A stretch of 64,000 nt of DNA from Eubacteriaceae bacterium ES3 (GCA_030586155.1 CP130741.1:1792680-1856679); one strand, 5' to 3'; shown: positions 38,253 to 47,379, numbered from the stretch's first letter. The notes: a model not told the origin generated them from the sequence alone. Program-made: numbers and translations.

Positions 38253-38957
38253 TTAACCACCCAGATAGGCTTCCTGAACCTCCGGATTTGCCATCAGATC
38301 TCTGGCGTTGCCTTCTAGTTTTATGACACCAGTTTCCAGGACATATGCACGGTTAGCAATGTGCAAAGCTTTGTTAGCATTCTGTTCAACCAGAAGAACC
38401 GTCGTGCCCTCACTGTTGATTGTTTGAATCATATCAAAAATTTCGTCGACCAATAATGGCGCCAATCCCATCGAAGGTTCATCCAGTAAGATCAGCTTGG
38501 GTCTGGTCATTAAGGCTCTCCCCATGGCTAACATCTGTTGTTCTCCACCACTTAAGGTACCGGCAATCTGTTTGATACGTTCCTTTAGTCTTGGGAAATT
38601 ATTGAATATTTTTTCCATATCCTGCTGAATAGCTGCCTTATCTTTTCTGATATAGGCACCCATCAGAAGATTTTCATATACTGTCATTTCAGCAAAAATT
38701 CTTCGTCCTTCAGGAACATGCGCAATTCCTAGAACAGGGATCTGATATGAAGGAACTTTATTGATATTTTCGCCTTCAAATGTAATCATCCCCTCACTCG
38801 GTTTTAAAATACCTGAGACAGTTTGAAGAATCGTTGTTTTTCCTGCTCCATTCGCACCAATCAGAGTAACAATTTCGCCCTCATTGACTTCAAAATTAAT
38901 ACCTTTGATGGCGTGAATCTTTCCATAATGTACGTTTAAATCTTTTACTTTAAGCAT
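38253..38957 (-). CDS. livF: Branched-chain amino acid ABC transporter ATP-binding protein LivF
   Basis: ABC ATPase of 234 residues. Walker A is GANGAGKTT near 34-42, the signature is LSGGEQQ, and Walker B is LILLDEPSMGLAP. The H-loop is not histidine-typical of all ABCs but follows LivF (VLLVEQNA). With LivG it powers the LivHM channel. It is the last gene of the liv operon, 9 bases after livG. Naming as BCAA-specific rests on family and on the full LivJHMGF set; related importers carry urea or other amides. Confidence 0.9.
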   Translation of the reverse strand: MLKVKDLNVHYGKIHAIKGINFEVNEGEIVTLIGANGAGKTTILQTVSGILKPSEGMITFEGENINKVPSYQIPVLGIAHVPEGRRIFAEMTVYENLLMGAYIRKDKAAIQQDMEKIFNNFPRLKERIKQIAGTLSGGEQQMLAMGRALMTRPKLILLDEPSMGLAPLLVDEIFDMIQTINSEGTTVLLVEQNANKALHIANRAYVLETGVIKLEGNARDLMANPEVQEAYLGG

Positions 38958-38966
38958 TCCCGCCTC

Positions 38967-39725
38967 CTAATCGCCCAGATAAGCTCGAATAACATCTGGA
39001 TTCGATTTAATTTCATCAGGAGTTCCTTCGGCTATGGTCTTGCCATAATCAACGACCACGATCCGTTCGCAAATTCCCATGACCAGTTTCATGTCATGTT
39101 CAATCAGCAGTACGGTGATGTCAAATTTGTCCCGGATAAAATGAATAGTCTTCATTAATTCAGCTGTTTCATTTGGATTCATACCGGCTGCCGGTTCATC
39201 AAGCATTAACACTTTGGGATCTGTTGCCAGTGCTCTGGCAATTTCCAGTTTTCGCTGCTGACCGTAAGGCAAATTTTTCGCAAGTGTATCAGCGTATTCT
39301 CCCATATCAAAAATCTCAAGTAGTTTGTAGCATTCTTCATGAGCTTTTTTTTCTTCCGTCCAGAATTTCTTTGTTCTAAACATTCCTTGTATCAAATTAT
39401 AATCGATAAAATTATGATATGCAATTTTTACATTTTCGATTGCAGTTAAGTCTTTGAATAATCTGATATTCTGAAAAGTTCGACTGGCACCCATTTTGAC
39501 AATTTCATTAGTACTTTTTCCAATAATACTCTGACCTTCGATGTTAATTGTACCCATTGTCGGGACATAAACTCCCGTCAGCATATTAAAAATTGTCGTT
39601 TTTCCAGCTCCGTTTGGTCCAATCAAGCCTACCAGCTCATGCGCTTCAAGCTTTAAATTAAATTTATCAACTGCAGTAAGACCACCAAATTGCATGGTTA
39701 TATCTTTGGCCTCCATAACCGGCAT
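38967..39725 (-). CDS. livG: Branched-chain amino acid ABC transporter ATP-binding protein LivG
   Basis: Second ABC ATPase, 252 residues. Walker A is GPNGAGKTT near 35-43. The signature region reads LPYGQQRKLEIARAL, the LivG form of LSGGQ. Walker B is VLMLDEPAAGMNP, with the H-loop in LLIEHDM. GGAGGTG lies nine bases before the ATG, which overlaps the livM stop as TAATG. Confidence 0.92.
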   Translation of the reverse strand: MPVMEAKDITMQFGGLTAVDKFNLKLEAHELVGLIGPNGAGKTTIFNMLTGVYVPTMGTINIEGQSIIGKSTNEIVKMGASRTFQNIRLFKDLTAIENVKIAYHNFIDYNLIQGMFRTKKFWTEEKKAHEECYKLLEIFDMGEYADTLAKNLPYGQQRKLEIARALATDPKVLMLDEPAAGMNPNETAELMKTIHFIRDKFDITVLLIEHDMKLVMGICERIVVVDYGKTIAEGTPDEIKSNPDVIRAYLGD

Positions 39726-40729
39726 TACTGGTCACCTCCGTCCGTTGTCGATTTTCTGCTCTTTTTCATTGTCATTTTATCAATAAAATCTGTTAATGAA
39801 AACTCTGCTCTTCCCAGCATACCCTGAGGTCTGAATATCATCATGATAATCAATAGAAGAGAATAAATCAGAAGTCTGTATTCTGAAAACTCACGTAACA
39901 TTTCCGGCAAAACAGTTAGTACTATTGCCGACAGTATCGAGCCGGTGAGACTACCCAAGCCACCAAGAACAACGATAACAAACATTTCTATAGAAAACAT
40001 AAAGGCAAATTTACTTGGCTCCAGAAATGCCTGATAATGAGCGTATAAGGCTCCGCCCACACCAGCAAAAAAGGCTGCCATTGTAAAGCCGAGGACTTTG
40101 TAAATAGTTGTCGGTACACCGGCTGACTCCGAGGCAATCTCATCTTCACGAATTGAAATGATCGCTCGCCCGTGCTTTGAACGGGCAAATGTGAAAATCA
40201 GTATCGCCACTATTACGGTGATAAAAAACACATTGTTAAAATTAACAAGTTTACTGATACCCTTATAGCCCGCTGCACCGCCAGTTGGTCCGAAATTGAT
40301 AAAGAAGATTCTAATAATTTCGGCAAAACCGATGGTTACGATTCCCAGGTAGTCACCCCGTAATCGCAGTGTCGGTGTTCCAATAAGAACCCCAAAAATT
40401 CCGGCGACGATACCGCCGACTGCCATCGCCAGGCAAAGAAGTAGAATACCTGGCAGTTCTACACCCGCATCTACGATTGACTTTGTTACCATTGCCGACG
40501 AATAGGCTCCAATTGCCATAAAACCAGCATGTCCCAGCGCCATTTGTCCTAAAAATCCAGCGACAATATTCAAACTTAAGGCCATAATAATCATGATACA
40601 AGTCATGATCATAATCCCGATATAGTAATTGTTGATTGTCTTCGTCTGAATTAAAATAAAAAACACAAGATATAGAAGCGCAATGGCGCCAGTATTAATA
40701 ATATATGATTTTTTCTTTTTTGAATCCAT
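39725..40729 (-). CDS. livM: Branched-chain amino acid ABC transporter permease LivM
   Basis: Membrane permease of 334 residues with about nine hydrophobic helices. The LivM signature is GDYLGIVTIGFAEIIRI near 130-147. The EAA-type loop contacting the ATPases is around residue 190. AAGGTGTGAG precedes the ATG at 40729; a GTG two codons upstream is less likely. The start is two bases after the livH stop. Confidence 0.93.
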   Translation of the reverse strand: MDSKKKKSYIINTGAIALLYLVFFILIQTKTINNYYIGIMIMTCIMIIMALSLNIVAGFLGQMALGHAGFMAIGAYSSAMVTKSIVDAGVELPGILLLCLAMAVGGIVAGIFGVLIGTPTLRLRGDYLGIVTIGFAEIIRIFFINFGPTGGAAGYKGISKLVNFNNVFFITVIVAILIFTFARSKHGRAIISIREDEIASESAGVPTTIYKVLGFTMAAFFAGVGGALYAHYQAFLEPSKFAFMFSIEMFVIVVLGGLGSLTGSILSAIVLTVLPEMLREFSEYRLLIYSLLLIIMMIFRPQGMLGRAEFSLTDFIDKMTMKKSRKSTTDGGDQ

Positions 40730-40731
40730 TC

Positions 40732-41610
40732 TCACACCTTCTCTCTTGTATTCTTGCCAAGAATTCCGGTTGGTTTGAAAAGCAGAACGATGATGAGAAT
40801 CGCAAATACTATCGCATCAGCCCAAGTTGTGGAAATATAGGCTTTTGTCATTGTTTCGACCATTCCGATAATAAAGCCTCCAAGCATTGCTCCCGGAACA
40901 ATTCCGATACCGCCCAGTACCGCAGCAATAAATGCTTTTAGACCAGGCATGACACCCATTGTCGGAAAAACCTGAATGTAGGCAACACTGTACAAAACAC
41001 CACCAAGAGCACCTAAAGCTGAACCCAAGGCGAATGTCAAAGAGATTGTCCGATTAACATTAATCCCCATAAGAATCGCAGCATCCTTGTCTTCGGAGAC
41101 GGCACGCATGGCACGACCCTGTTTGGTTTTGCGGATATATAAATCCAGTAAAATCATAAATACAATTGACAACCCGACTGTTATCAAAGTTGTTGAACTG
41201 ATCTCAATAGTTCCCAGATAAAATATTTTTTCTGGAAATAGCTTAGGCATTACTTTAGGATCAGCTTTGAAAATCAGAAGTGCTAAATTTTGTAAAAATA
41301 TACTTACACCAATTGCTGTAATTAAGGCCGATAAACGCGGCGCATTTCGCAGTGGTCGATAAGCAATAAACTCAATCGCTACACCCAGAACCGCCATAAT
41401 AACCATCGATGTCAAAAAAATCGCCCAGACGGGCATATTGTAACTGGTTGCTGCAATAAAAGCAAAATACGCACCAAACATCATAATTTCACCGTGAGCG
41501 AAATTAATCAGCTTGATAATCCCGTAAACCATCGTATAGCCAATTGCAATCAGCGCATAAATACTTCCTACATTTAGCCCATTAATCAGCTGTTGCAGAA
41601 ATAAACTCAC
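40732..41610 (-). CDS. livH: Branched-chain amino acid ABC transporter permease LivH
   Basis: Second permease, 292 residues with about eight helices. The N-terminal GLNVGSIYALIAIGYTMVYGIIKLINFAHG is characteristic of LivH. The start codon is GTG at 41610, with GGGGGAG five bases upstream. A terminator lies between livJ and livH, so permease and ATPase levels are probably set below that of the binding protein. Confidence 0.93.
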   Translation of the reverse strand: MSLFLQQLINGLNVGSIYALIAIGYTMVYGIIKLINFAHGEIMMFGAYFAFIAATSYNMPVWAIFLTSMVIMAVLGVAIEFIAYRPLRNAPRLSALITAIGVSIFLQNLALLIFKADPKVMPKLFPEKIFYLGTIEISSTTLITVGLSIVFMILLDLYIRKTKQGRAMRAVSEDKDAAILMGINVNRTISLTFALGSALGALGGVLYSVAYIQVFPTMGVMPGLKAFIAAVLGGIGIVPGAMLGGFIIGMVETMTKAYISTTWADAIVFAILIIVLLFKPTGILGKNTREKV

Positions 41611-41680
41611 AATAACTCCCCCTTATTTGTATTTAGAGCAGACGATAGATAACTTGCTATGCTCTGTAAAACAATAAAAT

Positions 41681-41710
41681 GGATATAGAAGAGTGACCTC
41701 TTCTATATCC
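41681..41710 (-). terminator. Intra-operon hairpin between livJ and livH
   Basis: 13-bp perfect stem (41681-41693 with 41698-41710), four-base loop, followed on the minus strand by ATTTTATTGTTTT. It sits 30 bases after livJ in a 130-base gap. It probably stops most transcripts after the binding protein gene or stabilises its 3' end. Confidence 0.7.
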
Positions 41711-41740
41711 GATATCATGCCAAGAAATATTTTATTCTAA

Positions 41741-42883
41741 TTAATTGACAACCTGAGTCTCAAACTTCAGTTCGCCCTGATCAACGCGAATAATAGTAAC
41801 TTCCTTGTCTAATGGATCTCCGTTTTCATCAAATTTAAGAGTTCCTGTTACACCTTCATTTTCAGTTTCTGACAATGCTGTGATGATTGCATCTGCTTCA
41901 GTTGAACCAGCAGCGCTGATTGCCTGAGTCATAACATAGACAGCATCATATCCTAAAGCAGCAAATGAATTTGGTACTGAACCATACTCATCCTGATATG
42001 CGGTAATAAAGCTTTGTACCAGTTCAGATGGTGAATCAGCTGCGTAGTGATTGGTAAAGAAGTTATCCTGTGCTGCGTCAGCATATTCTTCCTGGATACC
42101 ATCCCATCCGTCAGCTCCCATGAATGTAGCAGTAATACCCATTTCTGAAGCTTTCTGAAGGATTGGACCAACAGTCTGAACATAATCAGGAACAAATACA
42201 ATTTCTGGATTCAGCTCTTTAATCTTAGTTAACTGAGCACTGAAATCTTTGTCAGTAGTACCATAAGATTCAGACCCAACAATTGTACCGCCATTAGCAG
42301 TAAAGACTTCTTCAAAAGCTGCGCTAACGCCTTCTGAGTAAGGGTTTCCTGTTCCTACCATTAATGCTGCAGTAGTTGCACCCAAATCATTAGAAGCGAA
42401 GTTAGCTGCGGCTTTACCCTGATAATCATCAAGGAAACAAGCTCTAAAGATATTTGGAGCATCAACAGTAACATCAACAGCTGTAGCAGTTGGTGATAAA
42501 ACTGGCATATTATCTGCAACCATTAAATCTTTCATGGCCAGAGTTTCGCCACTAAGTGTTCCACCGATAACGGCAACCACTTCATCCTGATCTCTTAAAC
42601 GGTTGTAAGCATTGATCGCTTCTGTTTGGTCAGCTTTTGAATCATAAGCTACCAGTTCAACAGTTTTTCCATCAATTCCACCCGCTTCATTAATTTCATT
42701 AATCGCCAGTTGAGCACCTTCTGACGCAGATGTTCCATAAATGGCAGCATCTCCGGACATTGGTCCGATGAAACCAATTTTAATCACTTCATCACTTGAG
42801 GTAGATGAAGAGCATCCTGCAAATACTGATACCGATAGGATCAACATTGCAGCAAGAAGCATACTGATAATTCTTTTTTTCAT
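41741..42883 (-). CDS. livJ: Branched-chain amino acid ABC transporter substrate-binding lipoprotein
   Basis: Type I periplasmic-binding-fold protein of 380 residues, tethered outside the membrane. The signal peptide ends in a lipobox, FAGC, with C24 as the lipidated residue. The mature part begins with a serine-rich linker, then IKIGFIGPMSGD, the typical LivJ/LivK start. The ligand (leucine, isoleucine, valine or another small amino acid) cannot be decided from sequence. A promoter lies 34-62 bases upstream. Confidence 0.92.
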   Translation of the reverse strand: MKKRIISMLLAAMLILSVSVFAGCSSSTSSDEVIKIGFIGPMSGDAAIYGTSASEGAQLAINEINEAGGIDGKTVELVAYDSKADQTEAINAYNRLRDQDEVVAVIGGTLSGETLAMKDLMVADNMPVLSPTATAVDVTVDAPNIFRACFLDDYQGKAAANFASNDLGATTAALMVGTGNPYSEGVSAAFEEVFTANGGTIVGSESYGTTDKDFSAQLTKIKELNPEIVFVPDYVQTVGPILQKASEMGITATFMGADGWDGIQEEYADAAQDNFFTNHYAADSPSELVQSFITAYQDEYGSVPNSFAALGYDAVYVMTQAISAAGSTEADAIITALSETENEGVTGTLKFDENGDPLDKEVTIIRVDQGELKFETQVVN

Positions 42884-42916
42884 TCCTTTTTCCTCCTAAT
42901 AAAATATCTATCGTTA

Positions 42917-42945
42917 ATCATAAACTATTATTAAGAAAAACACAA
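42917..42945 (-). promoter_or_regulatory. Promoter of the liv operon
   Basis: On the minus strand: TTGTGT (42940-42945), 17-base spacer, TATGAT (42917-42922). It lies in the 80-base gap between nth and livJ. Confidence 0.65.
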
Positions 42946-42963
42946 GAAATAATTAAGCTGACT

Positions 42964-43599
42964 TCAGATCATTTCTTTCTGCTCGTAGCTGCAAAATTCG
43001 TTTAATTCACAAGCAGAACATTTGGGTTTTCTAGCTGTACAGCATATTCTGCCATGCCAGATCAGCCAATGATGGGCGTTTGACCAGACTTCCTGGGGCA
43101 GTAATGCTCTGAGTTCCTTTTCAACGGCTAAGACACTCTCCCCTTGAGCCAGACCAATTCTCCTGGCTACTCTAAAAACATGGGTATCAACCGCGATTGC
43201 CGGTATTCCGAAAGCATTGCTCATAACAACATTAGCCGTTTTACGACCAACACCGGGAAGGGAAGTTAATTCATTCATCGACTGCGGCACATCCCCGCCA
43301 AACTCTTCAAGTAGTTTCTGACAGGTTAAAATAATATTTTTTGCTTTGGTATTGGCCAGACCACAGGTGCGAATTTTCTTTTGCAGTTCTGCTTCTCCCA
43401 GTGAAAGTATTTTTTCGGGAGTATTATATTTTTTATAGAGTTCTTCCGTGACAATGTTGACCCGAACATCTGTACATTGTGCTGACAGGATGGTAGCTAC
43501 CAGCAACTCAAAGGGGCTAGTAAAGTTCAAGCCACATCCGGCATCCCCGTAGAGACTTTCCAATGTGGCTATCACTGCGTTTAATCTTTTAGTTGTCAA
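42964..43599 (-). CDS. nth: Endonuclease III (DNA glycosylase/AP lyase)
   Basis: Base-excision enzyme removing oxidised pyrimidines, 211 residues. The helix-hairpin-helix LPGVGRKTA holds the catalytic K120, and D138 is in AVDTHVFRV. The [4Fe-4S] loop has four cysteines in CTARKPKCSACELNEFC. The start is TTG at 43599 with AAGGA five bases upstream. It overlaps the end of the cupin gene by 11 bases, so the two are coupled. Confidence 0.94.
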   Translation of the reverse strand: MTTKRLNAVIATLESLYGDAGCGLNFTSPFELLVATILSAQCTDVRVNIVTEELYKKYNTPEKILSLGEAELQKKIRTCGLANTKAKNIILTCQKLLEEFGGDVPQSMNELTSLPGVGRKTANVVMSNAFGIPAIAVDTHVFRVARRIGLAQGESVLAVEKELRALLPQEVWSNAHHWLIWHGRICCTARKPKCSACELNEFCSYEQKEMI

Positions 43600-43948
43600 T
43601 GCTGTCCTTAAGAATTAAGGCGATAAACTCAAGATCCTCGTCGCCAGTGTTTAAAACACTATGGCTATGTCCGTCCGGTGTTACCATCACATCACCCGGA
43701 AAAACAGCGACTTCTTTGTCATCATCAGTCACGAGACCCTGACCTTTTAGAAAAACATAAATTTCTTTCTCGCCATGATGGGGATGGTCTCCAATTGAAT
43801 CACCTGGCTTTAACAAAGTCTTTGAAAACAATCTGCAGTTCTTCCCCAGTATCATTTCATCAGCAAGATGAGTCAGTGCGACCTCACCACTGCCGCCCCG
43901 CATATTGCTTCTGACTTCCTTCTTTAACATCTCTTTTTTGAAAATCAT
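43589..43948 (-). CDS. Small cupin-domain protein
   Basis: 119-residue single-domain cupin. The first cupin motif is HPHHGEKEIYVFLKGQG (metal histidines and glutamate) and the second is PGDVMVTPDGHSHSVLN. Such proteins bind a metal and often a small sugar or acid; the ligand here is unknown. AGAGGATATT precedes the ATG. It lies between a penicillin-binding protein and nth, with nth translationally coupled, but no functional link is evident. Confidence 0.88.
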   Translation of the reverse strand: MIFKKEMLKKEVRSNMRGGSGEVALTHLADEMILGKNCRLFSKTLLKPGDSIGDHPHHGEKEIYVFLKGQGLVTDDDKEVAVFPGDVMVTPDGHSHSVLNTGDEDLEFIALILKDSIDN

Positions 43949-43957
43949 AATATCCTC

Positions 43958-46180
43958 TTATTCTGAAACAGGTGTTTCCGGTTCTGTTATCGGCGTATCC
44001 GTGTCGGTTGTTGCATCACCTGTATCGGTTGGTTCTTCCGGTTCCACTGGTTCTTCCGGTTCCACCGGCGTTTCCGGCTCCGTTGGAACTTCCGGTTCTA
44101 CAGGGGTTACATCCACATCTTCTTCGGTGTCGGTCGGAGTTTCGGTGTCGGTATTCTCATCAGTCGGGGTTTCTTCAGTCTTTTCTTCTTCTTTATCTTC
44201 AGTCACCGTCACACCACTGCCGATTGAAGTTACATTTGTGACTGAACCTTCGTTAGAAGTTCTGGTCATTTCTGTTGTGGTTAATAAGTCCTGATCAATA
44301 ACCATACCCATATAATTACCATAGATCCCGGCTGCGATATAACTTCCACCTGATAATACCGTGTTGGCCGGGCTGCCAAGCCAAATCGTTGTTGAAAGGT
44401 TCCCCGTCACTCCGGTAAACCATAAATCCTTGTTATCATGGGTTGTACCAGTCTTACCGGCAGTTGTGTAAATCTGTGCTGCCGCTGATCCAGTCCCGTA
44501 ATTAACAACATCTTCCAGGATATCCATCATCGTTGTTGCCGTAGTATCAGACATAACTTTTCGGGTAACCAGGCCAGCTGTATCCTTAGAATAGATTACC
44601 TCGCCGGCAACGGTCTCTATAGACGAGGTAAAATATGGTTCATTGTAAACACCACCATTATTTAAACAGTTAAATGCTGCCGCCATTTCGTAGGGTTTAA
44701 TTCCGTAGGTCATCCCTCCAAGTGCGGTTGCCAGGTTATAATCTGTATCAACGAAAGTTGATATTCCCATTTGCTCCATAAAAGTAATTGCTGAATCTAT
44801 ACCCACTTTATCAAATACTTTTACCGCTGGAATATTGTAAGAATTTATCAGCGCCTGCCGAACTGTCACATTTCCGTGATAACCGTGGTCATAGTTATTC
44901 GGTGTATAGGAACCGTAAAAAGTCGTTTTGGTATCGGCGATTAAGGTATTGGGGCCAATCAGCCCTTTATCGATACCAGCTGCATAATATAAAGGTTTGA
45001 TATTTGATCCCGGCTGCCTGGGGGTATTGGCCATATCAATCTGGGTATTCCCGCCATAATAAGCCTTTACTGCACCATCAAGGTCGATGGTTACCACCGC
45101 TCCGGTTTCATCATCTGTTAAACCGTAATCTTCAAGTCCAACCTGCAGTGAATTTATCGCATCCCCCTGCATATTGGTATTAATTGTTGTGTGGATATTA
45201 TATCCGCCGCTGGCAATGGTTTCACGAATGTATGAAATTGCATCATCTTCTGAAATACCACGTTGCTGCATAACAGATGGGGCCTGATTTTCTGCATATT
45301 CCTGCAGGGCCATATTTACAAAAGCTTCATAGCCATCCACAATCTGGTCGTCATTGTTAATCGTCTCCGGGTCCCTGATGACCAGTTCCTCGGCGTATGC
45401 CGCATCGGCCTCTTCCTGACTAATATATCCCTGATCCACCATCCGTTCGAGTACCTGAAGCTGTCGCGCTTTGGCAGCCTCAAAATCAGAGTTAGGTGCA
45501 TAAGCACTTGGTGCCTGGGGTAGGCCAGCCAGCATAGCTGCTTCTGCCAGATCAACTTCCGAAACACTCTTATTAAAATATGTTCTGGCTGCTTCTTCTA
45601 TTCCATAGGCACTCGATCCGAAATATGTTTCGTTAAAGAACATCTCCAGAATCTGGTCTTTTGTATACATCTCTTCCAATTGGAGGGCAATAGAAATCTC
45701 TTTTAACTTTCTCATCAGCGAATCCTGAAATGTCTGCTCGGAAGCTATGTCTGGTAAAAACAGGGTTCTTGCCAGCTGCTGAGTGATAGTACTAGCTCCT
45801 GAACTAATCCCACTGCTGGCTACATTCGAGAAAAAGGCACGCACTATCCCAATTGGGTCAATTCCCGAATGGGAATAGAATCGCGAATCCTCGACAGCGA
45901 CCAGCGCCTGCTGCAATTGAATCGGAATCTGATCAATGGTAACATTGGTTCTGTTTTTAATATACAGTTCCGCTATTACTGCATTGTCAGCACTATAAAC
46001 ATAAGTCTTATCTTTTGCAGTATATTCGTATCCCGAAATATCCATCCGGTTCGCTGCGTAAATTGAATACATGAAACCGCCACCGACTAATGCCAGTACC
46101 AATAAGACAAGCAATATGGTGACCAGAATATGTCTTTTCTTCTTTTTTCTTTTAATTCCTTTTTTTTCCTTAACGCTCAT
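43958..46180 (-). CDS. Class A penicillin-binding protein (PBP1A type)
   Basis: Bifunctional peptidoglycan synthase of 740 residues. A basic N-terminus and one membrane helix (about 18-41) anchor it. The GT51 glycosyltransferase has E97 in EDSRFYSHSG and GASTITQQLARTLFLP at 128-143. The transpeptidase has S392-x-x-K395 in PGSNIKPL, SYN, and KTGTT. A C-terminal tail of about 80 residues is rich in Glu, Pro, Thr and Val and is encoded by 18-base tandem repeats. It overlaps the upstream rluA-family gene by 11 bases. Confidence 0.94.
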   Translation of the reverse strand: MSVKEKKGIKRKKKKRHILVTILLVLLVLALVGGGFMYSIYAANRMDISGYEYTAKDKTYVYSADNAVIAELYIKNRTNVTIDQIPIQLQQALVAVEDSRFYSHSGIDPIGIVRAFFSNVASSGISSGASTITQQLARTLFLPDIASEQTFQDSLMRKLKEISIALQLEEMYTKDQILEMFFNETYFGSSAYGIEEAARTYFNKSVSEVDLAEAAMLAGLPQAPSAYAPNSDFEAAKARQLQVLERMVDQGYISQEEADAAYAEELVIRDPETINNDDQIVDGYEAFVNMALQEYAENQAPSVMQQRGISEDDAISYIRETIASGGYNIHTTINTNMQGDAINSLQVGLEDYGLTDDETGAVVTIDLDGAVKAYYGGNTQIDMANTPRQPGSNIKPLYYAAGIDKGLIGPNTLIADTKTTFYGSYTPNNYDHGYHGNVTVRQALINSYNIPAVKVFDKVGIDSAITFMEQMGISTFVDTDYNLATALGGMTYGIKPYEMAAAFNCLNNGGVYNEPYFTSSIETVAGEVIYSKDTAGLVTRKVMSDTTATTMMDILEDVVNYGTGSAAAQIYTTAGKTGTTHDNKDLWFTGVTGNLSTTIWLGSPANTVLSGGSYIAAGIYGNYMGMVIDQDLLTTTEMTRTSNEGSVTNVTSIGSGVTVTEDKEEEKTEETPTDENTDTETPTDTEEDVDVTPVEPEVPTEPETPVEPEEPVEPEEPTDTGDATTDTDTPITEPETPVSE
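44031..44102 (-). repeat. 18-bp tandem repeats encoding the PBP tail
   Basis: Four consecutive 18-base units (44031, 44049, 44067, 44085), the first two nearly identical. They encode six-residue Glu/Pro units such as PEEPVE. The tail is likely a disordered spacer in the wall, and copy number could vary between strains. Confidence 0.8.
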
Positions 46181-47105
46181 TCCTTACCTCTTCATCCTTA
46201 TTCAATAGCTTTCGCTGTAATTCTAACATATTCTGATGCATCTCTGCCTTAAAATGAAAATCTCCTCGCAAGGGGAGTTTAATCTTTAATTCTGAAGCAT
46301 GCAGGGCCTGATGGGACATCCCAAGCTTATCACTATAATCTTTTGATGCTTCTGTCGAGTACAGGGGGTCACCAATGATTGGTATTCCCAAATGATGCAT
46401 ATGCACTCTAATCTGATGGGTACGACCGGTTTTTAATTCCAATTCCATTAAACAGGCATTTTCACATTCTGCTACCAGCCGATAATGGGTTTCGGCCTCC
46501 TGACCGGTTTCAGAAACCACCCGAATAAATGAATCTTCATTTAACAAATCAATCGGCGCTCTGATCACCCCCTGTTTCTTTTGAGGTTTTCCATAGACAA
46601 AAGCCAGGTAGCGCTTCAGTGTTCTTCTGTCACTCATTTGCTTTTGAACATAATGATGCACATACTTATTTTTTGCCACTGCAATTAAGCCTGTTGTATC
46701 ACGGTCCAGGCGATTGATAAAACGGACTTTAGCCTGAACATCATTTTCCTGCCAATGATAACTGATGTAGTTTGCCAGGGTATTATCCTGATGGTTTCCC
46801 GTGGGATGGGTAATACAATATGATGATTTATTAATGATAAGAATTTCTTCATCTTCATATACAATAGCAAATTCAGAAGCTGTTGGAATACCGTCCAGCT
46901 TTTCTTCCGGCATGGTAATCTCGATCTGGTCGCCTTTTTTTAATTGTCGATTGACCCAGCAGTTTTCACCGTTAACCTGCATCTGACCATTTCTCTTAAT
47001 TTCTCGAATCAGTCGACTGGAATAATCATAGCGATTGATCAGTTCGTCCTTTAAAATCATCTCATGGGATTTTGAAACCGTATATTTGTACTTTATTGCG
47101 ATAAT
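46170..47105 (-). CDS. RluA-family pseudouridine synthase, probable non-AUG start
   Basis: RluA-family enzyme. The catalytic aspartate is in NRLDRDTTGL, with ELKTGRTHQIRVHMHHLGIPIIGDPLYS following. The first ATG is at 47060 and has no ribosome site. The in-frame sequence upstream encodes KYKYTVSKSHE, which looks like the missing first strand of the family's N-terminal domain. GGGGAGG at 47110-47116 is spaced 4 bases from an in-frame ATT (47105) or 7 from ATC (47102). No ATG, GTG or TTG occurs between the last stop and 47060. I annotate from the ATT as a proposal; the ATG-only form would have 296 residues. Confidence 0.8.
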   Translation of the reverse strand: MIAIKYKYTVSKSHEMILKDELINRYDYSSRLIREIKRNGQMQVNGENCWVNRQLKKGDQIEITMPEEKLDGIPTASEFAIVYEDEEILIINKSSYCITHPTGNHQDNTLANYISYHWQENDVQAKVRFINRLDRDTTGLIAVAKNKYVHHYVQKQMSDRRTLKRYLAFVYGKPQKKQGVIRAPIDLLNEDSFIRVVSETGQEAETHYRLVAECENACLMELELKTGRTHQIRVHMHHLGIPIIGDPLYSTEASKDYSDKLGMSHQALHASELKIKLPLRGDFHFKAEMHQNMLELQRKLLNKDEEVRNER

Positions 47106-47203
47106 GCTGCCTCCCCTGTCTGTACTTAAGTGTAAATTTTTTTATAAGTGTAAAAATTTCCAATCCGACTCTTCACGCTTCATAATATCAATAGAAAAAA
47201 GAA

Positions 47204-47223
47204 TTCATCACAGCTGTGATGAA
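47204..47223. repeat. Perfect 20-bp palindrome
   Basis: TTCATCACAGCTGTGATGAA. On the minus strand it is followed by ATTCTTTTTTC, so it can act as a terminator-type hairpin with a four-base loop; its form also fits a dimeric repressor site. Confidence 0.6.
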
Positions 47224-47338
47224 AAGCGATTTAGAGCAGACTTTTTTACTTAATTTATTTTAACAGATTTAGACGTTATTTTATACAGATTTCCTAAAAA
47301 AAACATTAAATTTTAATTTTTTCAAGCCCAATACAAGA

Positions 47339-47379
47339 AAAAACCTTATAAATTCAATAGCTGAATTTATAAGGTTTTT
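47339..47379 (-). terminator. Terminator of the rnf operon
   Basis: 18-bp AT-rich stem (47339-47356 with 47362-47379), five-base loop, and on the minus strand a T-run TTTTTTCTTG. It lies 30 bases after rnfB. Confidence 0.85.

Noticed and set aside
44031-44102. 18-base repeats as a CRISPR-like array
   Set aside because: Units are contiguous, without spacers, and in frame within a coding sequence.
43905-44294. Plus-strand open frame rich in Ser, Gly and Val opposite the PBP tail
   Set aside because: It is the antisense of the Glu/Pro repeat region of the penicillin-binding protein; the low-complexity repeats keep other frames open. No ribosome site or promoter.
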